Part shown: positions 45,385 to 56,436 of the stretch, piece after piece | Position numbering within the stretch: position 1 is the stretch's first letter | How the letters are laid out: each line of letters starts with the position of its first letter | Source: Pithys albifrons albifrons | Lineage: Eukaryota; Chordata; Aves; Passeriformes; Thamnophilidae | Assembly: GCF_047495875.1 (NCBI RefSeq) | Contig: NC_092474.1 | Location: forward strand, 12,774,155-12,838,154 | DNA: 64,000 nt | Reading direction: 5' to 3' | Notes under the pieces: generated by a model | Databases searched by the model: none | Seen by the model: only the letters and a program-made list of their open reading frames with translations | Told to the model about the DNA's origin: nothing | Made by a program: the position numbers and the translations under genes

Positions 45385-45650
45385 GGACACTGACTTTTCT
45401 CACAAGGAAAAAAAACCCCAAACTCAAACCCAAACCAAACTCACACTGACTTTTCTCACATGGAAAAAAAGCCCCAAACCCAAACTCAAACTCAACTCAC
45501 ACTGACTTTTCTCACAAGGAAAAAAAACCCCAAACCCAAACCCAAACTCAAACTCAACTCACACTGACTTTTCTCATATGGAAAAAACCCCCAAACCCAA
45601 ACCCAAACCCAAACCCAACTCACACTGACTTTTCTCACAAAGAAAAAAAA
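45385..45650. repeat. Minisatellite, ~55-65-bp unit with (AAACCC)n core, about 5 copies
   Basis: Each unit is CACACTGACTTTTCTCACA(A/T), a GGAAAAAAA run, and then CCCAAACCCAAACTCAAACT of variable length. The hexamer part itself expands (3-6 repeats). It is not the vertebrate telomere word TTAGGG. Confidence 0.93.
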
Positions 45651-46070
45651 AACCAAACCCCAACAAAACTCCCACAAAGCAAGCAAAGAAGGAAACAAAA
45701 ATAATCACATATTCCATGACTGAGACTGCTATTTGATAAAGACAATTATTTATGCTCAATTGCAGTGTAATTCTTCCCTCATCTCTGCTGCACTCACAAG
45801 GTTCCCTTAGCAGGTTTAATCAAATTTTCCAGGATCTCGTTAGATATTTAAATAAGGACATGCCCCCTTAATTTGCTCAAAAGAAAAGGACTGGATTAAG
45901 CTTTGCTTTGACTCATTTGTTAGGCATTAAGTAATTAGATTTCCCTTGTTGTTACAGAGGGGATAAACATGTTCTTGTTCATGACCTAAAACCAAACCTG
46001 CCCCTCCTTCCACTTTCACCCACCAAAAAGTTTCTTCCAAGTGGATACTCAGAGATGACCTGAATCAAAC
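45651..46070. other. AT-rich single-copy block, candidate non-coding element
   Basis: The part at 45730-45960 is AT-rich, complex sequence with several TAATT/ATTTA cores and no repeat signature. Its resemblance to conserved developmental elements is inference. I see no gene. Confidence 0.4.
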
Positions 46071-46345
46071 AAGGGATGGAGGGACAGGACAAGGGGAATG
46101 GCTTCCCACTGCCAGAGGGCAGGGATAGGTGGGATATTGGGAAGGAATTGCTGGCTGGGAGGGTGGGCAGGCCCTGGCACAGGTTGGGCAGAGAAGCTGT
46201 GGCTGCCCCATCCCTGGGAGTGTCCAAGGCCAGGTTGGACAGGGCTTGGAGCACCCTGGGCTGGTGGGAGGTGTCCCTGCCCATGGCAGGGGTGGGACTG
46301 GGTGGGCTTTAAGGTCCTTTCCAACCCAAACCATTCCATGATTCT
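46071..46345 (+). mobile_element. CR1 family B 3' end, upstream unit of a tandem composite
   Basis: Plus-strand family B CR1 from AGGGATGGAGGGACAGGACA to the tip CCATTCCATGATTCTGG. It is immediately followed by another family B 3' end in the same orientation. The arrangement and joining sequence are the same as at 12858-13600. Confidence 0.86.
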
Positions 46346-46747
46346 GGAGCCCCTCTGGGCTGGAGCCAGGCTGGGAGAGCTGGGGGGGTCACCTGGAGAA
46401 GAGAAGGCTCCAGGGACACCTGAGAGCCCCTTCCAGGGCCTGAAGGGACTCCAGGAGAGCTGGAGAGGGACTGGGGACAAGGCCTGGAGGGACAGGACAC
46501 AGGGAATGGCTTCCCACTGCCAGAGGGCAGGGACAGGTGGGATATTGGGAAGGAATTGCTGGCTGGGAGGGTGGGCAGGCCCTGGCATAGGTTGGGTAGA
46601 GAAGCTGTGGCTGCCCCATCCCTGGGAGTGTCCCAGGCCAGGCTGGACAGGGCTTGGAGCAACCTGGGCTGGTGGGAGGTGTCTCTGCCCACAGCACTGA
46701 ATGGGCTTTGAGGTCCCTTCCCATCCAACCATTCCATGATTCCATGA
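46346..46747 (+). mobile_element. CR1 family B 3' end, downstream unit of a tandem composite
   Basis: Begins CCCTCTGGGCTGGAGCCAGG directly at the tip of the preceding unit and runs to CCATTCCATGATTCCATG. It includes the CACCTGGAGAAGAGAAGGCT segment of the RT C-terminus. Confidence 0.86.
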
Positions 46748-48990
46748 AATGTCAATGGGTAAGTTAAACACCAGTGCAGAGAAAGGAAATCAAACACAAG
46801 GAAGATCCAACTGGACCATCAACAGCCCCACCAAAAAAAATTGTTAAAATAATACAGATGGATTAAAAGTGACAAACCAAACTAAGTAATGTTTTTATTT
46901 TAAAGAGATAAATAAGTGACATTAACCTTGTCCTCCTTTTCCAACACCACAAATCTGCTTAGAGCTCAGCCATTTTCATCCCTGACTGTAAACCAGATAC
47001 TGTGGTTCAAAAAATACAACTTGGCTCCAAAGTGGTCATTTATCCATCCTGGTCTTGTACAAAAAGGAAAAAAAAAATAAAGCTGCATCTCCTCCCCAGC
47101 TGAGTTCAGAGACAGCTGGAAAAGAGGAAAATATCCACTGCAGGATCAGGGAAGGGATGGTGGCAGAGCCTGGAATTCAGAGCACACCCATCACTCTGAA
47201 CAATAAAACAGCAGTTGATGCTGGTTATAAATTAATGCCCCCAGATCATCCACAAAACAGTTTTTAGACACCCTGCATGTGTGTCCTCAGCATTCCATAC
47301 TGCAAAGAGCCCAGCCTAATTTATGTGTGTCCCATAAATGCACTCCCAGGCAGAGCTCGGGGTTTCCTGAAAATGTTTATTTAAGTGGGTATTTTCCACT
47401 CCTGTTGGGACTCCTGTCACTTGGAACCCACAGAAACAGCCACGAAGTGTCAGCCACAACAACAACAACAAGGCAAAGCTCGGGAAGAACAAAGCCCAGT
47501 TTGAAACCAGAAGACACCTGCACAAATACTGCTCTTCTTTAGCAGAAAAATAACCCAAAACTTCTTTGAGTGAAGAATAACCCCCAAAAACCTACAAATT
47601 CAAGTGAAACAGCCCAGATAAAAACAAGGAGGTTCAAATGGATAATAAAAGGACTGGTTTGTTTGCCATCTCCAGTGATTTCTCCTATGAAAACATTCCC
47701 CAGAAGACAAATATTTAATATTACTCAAAAGCAGCAGCGCCTGTTTCAAGCTGCTCTGTGAGAGCAAAAACTCTGTTCTGCAGGCAGCGTGTTTATACCA
47801 AACTGTGCCTTTTCCAGCGGGTTTGAGCTCACTCGGCAGCATTTCCAGCCCAGGACACTCTCAGGACACTCCGAACCCTCGGGGCGTGCCAGGAACTCCC
47901 AAGCACTTCACTCTCCCTTAACCCTTGCTGGGAAAGGCAAAGAGCTGCCACTTCCCTTGTGCCTCACCCTCTGGCCCCTGCACAGCACAGTCAGCTCTTT
48001 GCAGAGCTCCTGCTCAGTGAAGTCCCTTTACACAACCGGCCCCATTGTCCCAGCACGCACATTTTTGAGGACCCCCTTTAGCCCCTGGCCGGCTGCACCC
48101 CTGGGCAGAAGCCTCAGCCAAAGCCATGACAGTTGGCACAAAGTTCTGCGAGTCCCCAGTTTGTGTGTGGTTTTATGCGGTTGTAAAACGTCCCATTTCT
48201 CACATGTGATGGGGATTTGCATCTGCAAAGGCTCAGCACGTCCCAGTGACAGACTGAGTTTTGTACACACTGACAACAAGCCCAGCCAATAAACCTCGAG
48301 GAGTCTTTGTACTCCAAATGCACTCTGTATTCTTTTCTAATGTGTTTATATAAAATATCTCAACTCCTTCCATTTTCTTCAAGCACTGGGTAATCAAAGG
48401 CACTTAAAAAGTTGCAGTTCGTGGGATTTCGGGGTTGTGTTTTCTTTTGTTCCTTTTTTCTTTCCATTTATTTATTTATAATCTCATCCCAGATGTGGCA
48501 TCAAATGCACACAGCGGGATACCCTTAAGCGTTACTTTGCAGAGTTCTTTGTGTCACCATCCAACACTTAATCACATGAGGATTAGCAAGAAGACTTAGC
48601 TGGGAGTAGTGTGAGCAACAAAAGAGGAAAATGAATATATCTGCTGGTTTTAAACATTTCCACAACACCTCTTTGCCCAGTTTGCCCCACACAGAGAAGG
48701 TGGAGCTGGAACCAGGTTTAACCTTCATGCACCATTTCAGTGCCAGAGTGTTTATCTGGGCACAGAGAAGCAGCCCTGGAGCAGAACTCCCTCCTCCCCA
48801 TCCCACAGCCTGGAGACACATCCTGGATAAACTCACAGCTCAGCAGTGCTGAGGGAGCTTGGACTGGGTGGCCAGGGAGGAAATGCTGAGGCACCTCCGA
48901 GTCCCTGGCTACAAATCCCAAAGCAGGAGCAGCCACTGGGGTGGTTTGCAGAGCTCTGGGAACAGCCAGATGAGGGGGAGCATCTGAAGG
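46748..48990. other. Single-copy region, no gene seen
   Basis: Mixed and AT-rich sequence with a short CAACAACAACAAC run near 47457. Open frames of up to 167 codons (47789-48292) have no recognisable domain. Confidence 0.5.
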
Positions 48991-49324
48991 GAACTGCCTG
49001 AAGGGAAGTTCTGGCCAGCTGGGGGTTGGTCTCTTCTCCCAGGCACTCAGCAATAGGACAAGGGGGCACGATGGGCTCAAGCTCTGCCAGGGGAAATTGA
49101 AGTTGGAGAGCAGAAAAAACTTCTTTGCAGAGAGAGTGCTCAGGCATTGGAATGGGCTGCCCAGAGAGGGGGTGGATTCCCCATCCCTGGAGGTTTTTCA
49201 GCTGAGCTTGGCCGTGGCACTGAGTGCCATGATCTGGTAAAGGGACTGGAGTTGGACCAAGGGTTGGACTTGATGATCTCGGAGGTCTTTTCCAACCCAA
49301 TCCATTCTATGATTCTATGATTCT
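48991..49324 (+). mobile_element. CR1 LINE family A, short 3' end (copy 8)
   Basis: Starts at GAACTGCCTGAAGGGAAGTT and runs to TTCTATGATTCTATGATTCT. The coding remainder is in frame to AMIW. Confidence 0.93.
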
Positions 49325-50401
49325 AAGATTTGAGAGCCCAGCACTCCCACAGAACTTGCCCACCCCATCAGAAACCAGGCCACAAACAATTCCATGTGTG
49401 AGATGGGCCTGGAGTGGTAATTGCCCTCCACAGGCACTGGGAAATTGCCCATTCCTACAAGTCCCTGTTCCCAAACCAGCACGTGCAATGCTGACCCCAG
49501 CAAACACAAAGCCTCTGGAAAAGTGCACAGATAACAAGAAAAATCAGCTATAGACACAGTCATTCATTATTCATCCTAACAGGTTAATTTAAATGGGTAT
49601 CTGGGATTAAACAGCCAAAATTCCAAAAATTCAGAAAGGGTGTTGTCAAGTGTAATATGGAAACTCCAGAGCAGAAGTAGATCTGCTGACAACACAGAGG
49701 AATGAAAACCTTTACCTCTGACACATATGGACTAACAGAAAACAACAGGAGTTTGTTCTCCCATGAAATTATGAGACAGCACAATGGTATAAAAGCCATT
49801 TTATAGGCATCTTAAAGCTGAATTAAGAGAGGACTATTGCACAGTTACTGCCAGTTGTTTTAAATACATTAAAACTTCTGCTTCCCCAGACCAACATTTA
49901 AACCCAAGGAGCAGCAGGCAAGCACAGCCACTTCATTACAGTCATTACACAGGCTCTTGAACCAAGACTTAATTGGAAGTCATAGTAAAGATAAAGGGGA
50001 ATGCACAGACACAGCATAGAGAGAGAATGAAGTCCTAAAGAGAGTGAAGTGGGGTGATGGTATCACACCCCAAACACCTGATGAATTCATTAGACACAAA
50101 AGCTCCCCTTGGCAGGTTCCATCACACAAGACAAGGAGTTCATGCCTGAAAGATCAGATGAATATCAAGCTAACAAATAAACAGTGGAAATCTTAACAGC
50201 TGCAGACACAGACAGGGATTTTGCCAAGAGGAGGCAAAACTTGTATTTGAAGCTATGACAGAGCCAGCCAAAGCCTCAGCACCAGATGTGATCAGTTCCA
50301 GTGCACAGAAACTGCACTGTGGGAGAACAGGAGTCACCTGTGGCACTGCCTGAGCTCACAGAGCTGTTGGCTCTGCTCTCCAGGACCAAGGACTGCTACC
50401 A
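49325..50401. other. Single-copy region, no gene seen
   Basis: AT-rich sequence without supported features. Confidence 0.5.
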
Positions 50402-50593
50402 GAATCCTGGAATGGATTGGGTTGGAAAAGACCTACAAGATCAAATCCAACCCTTGGTCCAACTCCAGTCCCTTTACCAGATCATGGCACTCAGTGCCAC
50501 GGCCAAGCTCAGCTGAAAAACCTCCAGGGATGGGGAATCCACCCCCTCTCTGGGCAGCCCATTCCAATGCCTGAGCACTCTCTCTGCAAAGAA
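50402..50593 (-). mobile_element. CR1 LINE family A, left arm of an inverted pair (copy 9a)
   Basis: Minus-strand 3' end from the tip at 50402 (GGAATGGATTGGGTTGGAAA) to CTCTGCAAAGAA. It faces copy 9b 76 bp away. The two make an inverted repeat of about 190 bp per arm. Confidence 0.92.
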
Positions 50594-50669
50594 GTGGCAC
50601 TGGAGGAGTGGGTGATGTAACTGAGGGTGTCCCCCTGGGAATGTGGATCTCAGCTCCAGAGCAGCGTCT

Positions 50670-51035
50670 TCTGGAGAAGAAAGAGGAGGCTCAGAGGTGA
50701 CCTCAGCACTGTCTGGAACTGCCTGAAGGGAAGTTCTGGCCAGCTGGGGGTTGGTCTCTTCTCCCAGGCACTCAGCAATAGGACAAGGGGGCACGATGGG
50801 CTCAAGCTCTACCAAGGGAAATTGAAGTTGGATATCAGGAAGAAATTCTTTGCAGAGAGAGTGCTCAGGCATTGGAATGGGCTGCCCAGAGAGGGGGTGG
50901 ATTCCCCATCCCTGGAGGTTTTTCAGCTGAGCTTGGCCGTGGCACTGAGTGCCATGATCTGGTAAAGGGACTGGAGTTGGTCCAAGGGTTGGACTTGATG
51001 ATCTCGAAGGTCTTTTCCAACCCAATCCATTCTCT
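50670..51035 (+). mobile_element. CR1 LINE family A, right arm of an inverted pair (copy 9b)
   Basis: Plus-strand 3' end from CTGGAGAAGAAAGAGGAGGC to the tip CCCAATCCATTCTCTGA. The coding frame is intact to AMIW within 50627-50965. Its terminal ~190 bp are complementary to 50402-50593. Confidence 0.92.
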
Positions 51036-51898
51036 GACCCCTCTGGCTCCCTGACTGCTCCAAAGCAATAAATGCCCCGAGCTGTGGTGCAGGGACTGGC
51101 CAGCAGAGCCCTGGAGGGGAACAGGGGTCAGTCAGGGCTTGAAATGTTTACAGGAGGGGCTGTTTGCAGGTTTTTGGGCAGAGGCAGGTGCTGCAAAGTG
51201 CACCAAGGGGCACTGAGGGCACACCTGAGTCCCCGTGCCAGGACACAGGCAGAGCACTGCGCTCAAGGCAGAATTCCGGCTGGGAAAGGGCAGCAGAGGG
51301 GGAGCTGAGGGCTGGGAGCTCCAACCCCTCCGTGGCTGGAACAGAAACTGAAACCGGGCCTTGGCTCAGGCAGGCTGAGCTCAGGGAGCATCAGGGCGCT
51401 GGTGTGACTGGGGCAGCACAGCAGGACAGGCTCTGCTCCCAGGGGAGCCTCCAGGGGGGACAGAGCAACAAGGAGGCAGCAGCATTTCAGCAGCGTGTTC
51501 TCAGAGTGTGCTTTGCCTTCCCCCTGCTGAGCATTCCACTGCTGGGAGAGCAGCTGAGGACCATTTCACTCCCAGGTCAAGCTCTGGCTGTGGTTACACA
51601 GTGACTGCAACACTCATTTTTTGGGGGTTCCAGCCCAGGGACTGACACTGAACCAACCCACAGCTCCAGCCTTTCCTTCTCCCACTGAACCCCCAGTTCC
51701 CAGGGGCAAAGAATTTCCTGTCATTCCAACCTGTCCCTTGTAGTGCAGCTCCCTTGGTTTCCACTTGCTGCTCCTCTTCATTCCATGGGGTTGTTTGCAT
51801 ATTTACAACAACAGGGACCTGTTCAGCCTCAGCACCTGTGGGTTAACAATCCTCAGGAACACACTCCACGTTCCCAAAGCTGCTCTGGGATTTCAGGG
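51036..51898. other. Single-copy region, no gene seen
   Basis: GC-moderate sequence. The open frame at 51164-51604 has no recognisable domain. Confidence 0.5.
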
Positions 51899-52242
51899 CT
51901 GGTCTCCACAGCCTGAGCCACAGAGCAGCCCCTAAACCTGCCCCATGGACACACTTCCAGAGATCCAAGGTCCTTGTCTTACAGATTCCTTCCAAATCCT
52001 TGGATTCCTGCCAAATCCTTGGTCTCCACAACCTGAGCCACAGAGCAGCCCCTAAACCTGCCCCATGGACACACTTCCAGAGATCCAAGGTCCTTGTCTT
52101 ACCGATTCCTGCCAAATCCTTGGATTCCTGCCAAATCCTTGGTCTCCACACCCTGAGCCACAGAGCAGCCCCTAAACCTGCCCCATGGACATACTTCCAG
52201 AGATCCAAGGTCCTTGTCTTACAGATTCCTGCCAAATCCTTG
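51899..52242. repeat. Tandem repeat, 120-bp unit, 3 copies
   Basis: Copies begin at about 51901, 52021 and 52141 with GGTCTCCACAACCTGAGCCA, and contain CCCCATGGACACACTTCCAG and a nested TTCCTGCCAAATCCTTGGA doublet. Copies are nearly identical. The 120-bp period is a multiple of 3 and creates a false 130-codon frame on the minus strand. Confidence 0.96.
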
Positions 52243-53053
52243 GTGGAGAATTAAATCCACTTAAAATGAAACTGGTCTGAGAAATGGGGTATAAAAGAGT
52301 TGTGTACTAAGATTTATAACCTTTAATAGGAACTTTATAACAAAGAAAGCAGCTTTTGTGTAATGGAAAACATCTCTCTCTGAAGAGAAATGGTGTGTGA
52401 ACGTCAGCAGGGTCATGTTTGCCACCAAAAGTTCATTAATTATCCTAAAAATGGCATTACCAAAAAGCAACTGGACACAATTTTATCATTCCCTTTTGAA
52501 AGGGGCATTTGATCTCTTTTCCAGGTCTAACTTCACCTGTGTCCTTAGAACTGCTCAGAACATGCAAATACAAACAGCAGGAATGAGCTCTGTCCATGCA
52601 GATTTCACTTCAGGCTAATTCAGATTTACCTCATACAGTCAAGTGAGTTCATTGCAATGGGAAAAAAAAATCCCTGAAGCAAAAATCACCAACTTCAGTG
52701 TCTGATATTGCCCAACACGTTGCTGAAAAATAAATTCTTCTGATTGGATTTTTTTCCTTTTCTCCCCCAAGCAGCACTTTTAAAAATACAGCCTTTTAAT
52801 GATTGTTTAATTTTCATATAACTGGAATATAAATCCTTTCCACACTGCTTTGCTGCAGCTGCACTACAATGTCTCATTTTTCATGGAAAAAAAACCCCCA
52901 ATTACGTGGTTCACTGAGTTGCCTGTGGTAACACATCGATTTTATTTACATCCAGAAGTTTGTTGGAGTTTGTTCTCAGCACTCCAGGTCAGCCCAGGCA
53001 CAGTTTCCACAATGGATTCATCAGGGACACCAAGCTCTGCTCGGACTGGGAGG
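52243..53053. other. Single-copy region, no gene seen
   Basis: AT-rich sequence up to the large tandem repeat. Nothing supported. Confidence 0.5.
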
Positions 53054-54415
53054 GAGCTGAGCTGGTCAGAGTCTTGCTGGGGAGTTCCAGCATTTTCCAA
53101 GCAGTGCTTTTGTGGCACCAGCTCTATCCCAATCCTTCCATATCCTGGATTTCCTGGGATATCCTGGATTTCCTGGGATATCCTGGCCCTGCTGGAGCAT
53201 TCCTGCCAAAGGACACTGACTGGCCCCTACAAAGGGCAGTGCTGATCCTGCCCAAGGAATGCCAACCAATTTCCCCACAAAACACACAGAAAGAAACAAT
53301 AATTATGGTGTGGCCAATAAAACCTGAAGATTAATTAGCCAAAATTTCAACTCTTTCAGTTGAGCTGGGTTTTTATTGGGAGGGCAGGAGGATTATGAGG
53401 AAATGGGTGGGATTCAGCACAGAATTCCTTGGCTTTGGCTTTTGTCACTGTCCTGCCTTCAAACTGTTTTCAGGAGCTGAGCTGATCAGAGTCTTGCTGG
53501 GGAGTTCCAGCACTTTCCAGGTACTTTTGTGGCACCAGTTCTGCCCCAGTCCTTCCATATCCTGGATTTCCTGGGATATCCTGGATTTCCTGGGATATCC
53601 TGGCCCTGCTGGAGCATTCCTGCCAAAGGACACTGACTGGCCTCTACAAAGGGCAGTGCTGATCCTGCCCAAGGAATGCCAACCAATTTCCCCACAAAAC
53701 ACACAGAAAGAAACAATAATTATGGTGTGGCCAATAAAACCTGAAGATTAATTAGCCAAAATTTCAACTCTTTCAGTTGAGCTGGGTTTTTATTGGGAGG
53801 GCAGGAGGATTATGAGGAAATGGGTGGGATTCAGCACAGAATTCCTTGGCTTTGGCTTTTGTCACTGTCCTGCCTTCAAACTGTTTTCAGGAGCTGAGCT
53901 GATCAGAGTCTTGCTGGGGAGTTCCAGCACTTTCCAGGTACTTTTGTGGCACCAGTTCTGCCCCAGTCCTTCCATATCCTGGATTTCCTGGGATATCCTG
54001 GATTTCCTGGGATATCCTGGCCCTGCTGGAGCATTCCTGCCAAAGGACACTGACTGGCCTCTACAAAGGGCAGTGCTGATCCTGCCCAAGGAATGCCAAC
54101 CAATTTCCCCACAAAACACACAGAAAGAAACAATAATTATGGTGTGGCCAATAAAACCTGAAGATTAATTAGCCAAAATTTCAACTCTTTCAGTTGAGCT
54201 GGGCTTTTACTGGGAAGGCAGGAGGATTATGAGGAAATGGGTGGGATTCAGCACAGAATTCCTTGGCTTTGGCTTTTGTCACTGTCCTGCCTTCAAACTG
54301 TTTTCAGGAGCTGAGCTGATCAGAGTCTTGCTGGGGAGTTCCAGCACTTTCCAGGTACTTTTGTGGCACCAGCTCTGCCCCAGTCCTTCCATATCCTGGA
54401 TTTCCTGGGATATTC
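53054..54415. repeat. Satellite-like tandem repeat, 417-bp unit, about 3.3 copies
   Basis: The landmark GAGCTGAGCT recurs at 53054, 53474, 53891 and 54308 (spacings 420, 417, 417). The second and third units differ at only about three positions, so that step is very recent. The first unit has an unrelated left edge, and the last is cut after about 108 bp. Each unit contains a 19-bp doublet (ATATCCTGGATTTCCTGGG) and an A/T-rich end with GGCCAATAAAACCTGAAG. Identical 118-codon frames at 53395 and 53812 reflect the repeat and lack any domain. Confidence 0.95.
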
Positions 54416-55674
54416 ATTAACAGTAAAACCTCCAAATTCCCAGACAGAACAAAAATTAAAATGTTAATTCATGAGTGATGAATGGAATAAAATATCAGAA
54501 AGTGTTGGGCTATTTCACATCTGGCCCTTTGGGAGATCTCAGGGGTTTTAGTAACTCTTTAGCCTTAGATCTGTACAAAGGGGGAAAAGCAGAGTGTGAG
54601 AATGGTCCATGGAATATCCTGAGCTGGGAAGGACCCACAGGGATCTCTGCAGTCCATTTCTCAGGGAGAATTGGTAATGAACTCCTGAATGTACTCACTT
54701 GAACACGGAGATTCCCTGTCTGTGTGGAGACAAAGCAGGGAGAGCAGAATTCAGGCCAAGGTGAGTGCAATCAGAATTCCACACAGGACACTCAGTCCCC
54801 ACTGCTTTGTCTAAACAACTCCTGCCTTTGTTGTCTACAACCATAAACCAACTTGAAAGCAGAGGGAGAAGTTGGAGTGGTGGGAGGAACATTTATTTTT
54901 GAAAGAAAACAAACAAAATGAAGACATCTCGCCCAGACACAATAAGGCTCTTGTCAACTCCATGGGCATAAAAGGAGTTGGCATTTTCCCATGAAGCAAT
55001 TCCTTAATCCCAAATGATGGCATAATAACCTCATTTAATATGCCTCCTTGAAAGAAAAAGTTTATTTTGTCTAAGCTGAACTTCAACTGGACACCAATTA
55101 CCAGTGTCAGATAGAAGGGTCACAGCACAATTCTGTCAGCCCAGAAAGGATGAATTCACTTTGCAATCCCAACCCCTGGCCAAGGGAACGGGGAAGTTTA
55201 ACTTTGTTTTCGTGTCTTTGGGAATAATCTCTGCCAGGCAATTAAGAAAATGCAAATGGCTTATCTTATTGAAAATAATCAAGCCAGAAACAGACTTTTC
55301 AGTAACTTAATATTCCAATAAAGTCCCCTGTCATATGAACCTACTTGTTAATTCCACTCTGCGCTCGAGAACCGGCAATTAACCATTTTCAGATTTCACT
55401 TCAAATTATTAATAAGTGGTGCTCAGCTGCTTGATATTCAGGGCTGCTGTTCCAACTGAAAGCCTTCTGAAATCCTTGCATTCCAGCTCCTGTAAGATCC
55501 CTTTGATTCCTTGGCCCTGAACTGCTTTTCCATCCATTGGCTGCTCTGGTTCTGTCACGCTGAGCACAGCGATGGCTTTGGGGTCTGTGGGGTCTGTCCT
55601 GTCCATTTGGACCTTCATTTCACAGGAAAAGATGCTTGTTCTTCACTCCATCACACTCACAAGACGTTCCACAG
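54416..55674. other. AT-rich single-copy region with one CR1-X remnant
   Basis: Blocks at about 54985-55085 and 55195-55400 are AT-rich complex sequence without repeat signature, possible non-coding elements by inference only. I see no gene. Confidence 0.45.
54607..54657 (-). mobile_element. CR1-X-like 3'-tail remnant
   Basis: GGAATATCCTGAGCTGGGAA then GGACCCACAGGGATCTCTGC is the reverse complement of a CR1-X/TguSINE1-type tail. Only about 50 bp remain. Confidence 0.65.
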
Positions 55675-55788
55675 CCAGGCAGTGACCCTTCCCCTGGACT
55701 CTGCCTTGGGGAGGCCACACCTTGAGTGTTGTGTTCAGTTCTGGGCCCCTCAGTTGAGGCAAGAGATTGAGGGGCTGGAGCGGGGCCA

Positions 55789-55821
55789 GAGAAGAGCAAC
55801 GAGGCTGGAGAAGGGACTGGA
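55789..55821. repeat. 33-bp direct duplication, first copy (copy 10)
   Basis: GAGAAGAGCAACGAGGCTGG with the following 13 bases is repeated exactly at 55995-56027. It is the reverse complement of the duplications at 794-826 and 1000-1032. Confidence 0.85.
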
Positions 55822-55875
55822 TGTGGCACTGAGTGTCCTCTGAAACACCTCCAGGGACAGAGAATCCACCACGTC

Positions 55876-55952
55876 TTGATCCAACCCCACTGTGACCGCT
55901 AGCCCAGGGCACTGAGTGCCCTGGGCTGGCGGTCACAGTGGGGTTGGATCAA
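55876..55952. repeat. Palindrome inside nested CR1 insert (copy 10)
   Basis: Arms at 55876-55913 and 55915-55952, 38 bp each, 1-nt centre, one G-T type mismatch. Compared with copy 1, both arms changed together (GATCAC to GACCGC on one side, GTGATC to GCGGTC on the other), so pairing is kept. Confidence 0.9.
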
Positions 55953-55994
55953 GGATTGGACTTGATGATCTCAGAGGTCTCTTCCAACCCAACT

Positions 55995-56027
55995 GAGAAG
56001 AGCAACGAGGCTGGAGAAGGGACTGGA
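55995..56027. repeat. 33-bp direct duplication, second copy (copy 10)
   Basis: Exact match to 55789-55821. CR1 coding sequence continues from here to the 3' end. Confidence 0.85.
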
Positions 56028-56436
56028 GCACAAGTGCTGTGGGGAGAGGCTGAGGGAGCTGGGGGTGTTCAGCCTGGAGAAGAGGAGGCTCAGAGGTGAC
56101 CTCAGCACTGTCTGGAAGTGCCTGAAGGGAAGTTCTGGCCAGGTGGGGGTTGGTCTCTTCTCCCAGGCACTCAGCAATAGGACAAGGGGGCACGATGGGC
56201 TCAAGCTCTGCCAGGGGAAATTGAAGTTGGAGAGCAGAAAAAACTTCTTTGCAGAGAGAGTGCTCAGGGATTGGAATGGGCTGCCCAGAGAGGGGGTGGA
56301 TTCCCCATCCCTGGAGGTTTTTCAGCTGAGCTTGGCCGTGGCACTGAGTGCCATGATCTGGTAAAGGGACTGGAGTTGGACCAAGGGTTGGACTTGATGA
56401 TCTCAGAGGGCTTTTCCAACCCAATCCATTCTGTGA

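Larger units (their letters stand above)
55675..56436 (+). mobile_element. CR1 LINE family A with nested palindromic insert (copy 10)
   Basis: Plus-strand CR1 starting at CAGTGACCCTTCCCCTGGAC in the RT C-terminal region. The insert at 55822-55994 sits between identical-type 33-bp direct copies (55789-55821 and 55995-56027), at the same CR1 site as in the copies at 375 and 18463 but in the opposite genomic orientation. After the insert the coding frame runs to AMIW (56065-56364) and the tip CCAATCCATTCTGTGAC. Confidence 0.9.

Noticed and set aside
45385..45650. Interstitial telomere repeat
   Set aside because: The hexamer is AAACCC/TTTGGG, not the vertebrate TTAGGG, and it sits inside a larger minisatellite unit.
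47789..48292. 167-codon plus-strand frame
   Set aside because: No domain, no codon-level signal I can judge, and overlapping open frames on the minus strand. Birds have multi-exon genes, so isolated frames of this size are weak evidence.
53395..54168. Two identical 118-codon frames
   Set aside because: They are the same segment of the 417-bp tandem repeat. Identity reflects recent duplication, not a conserved gene.
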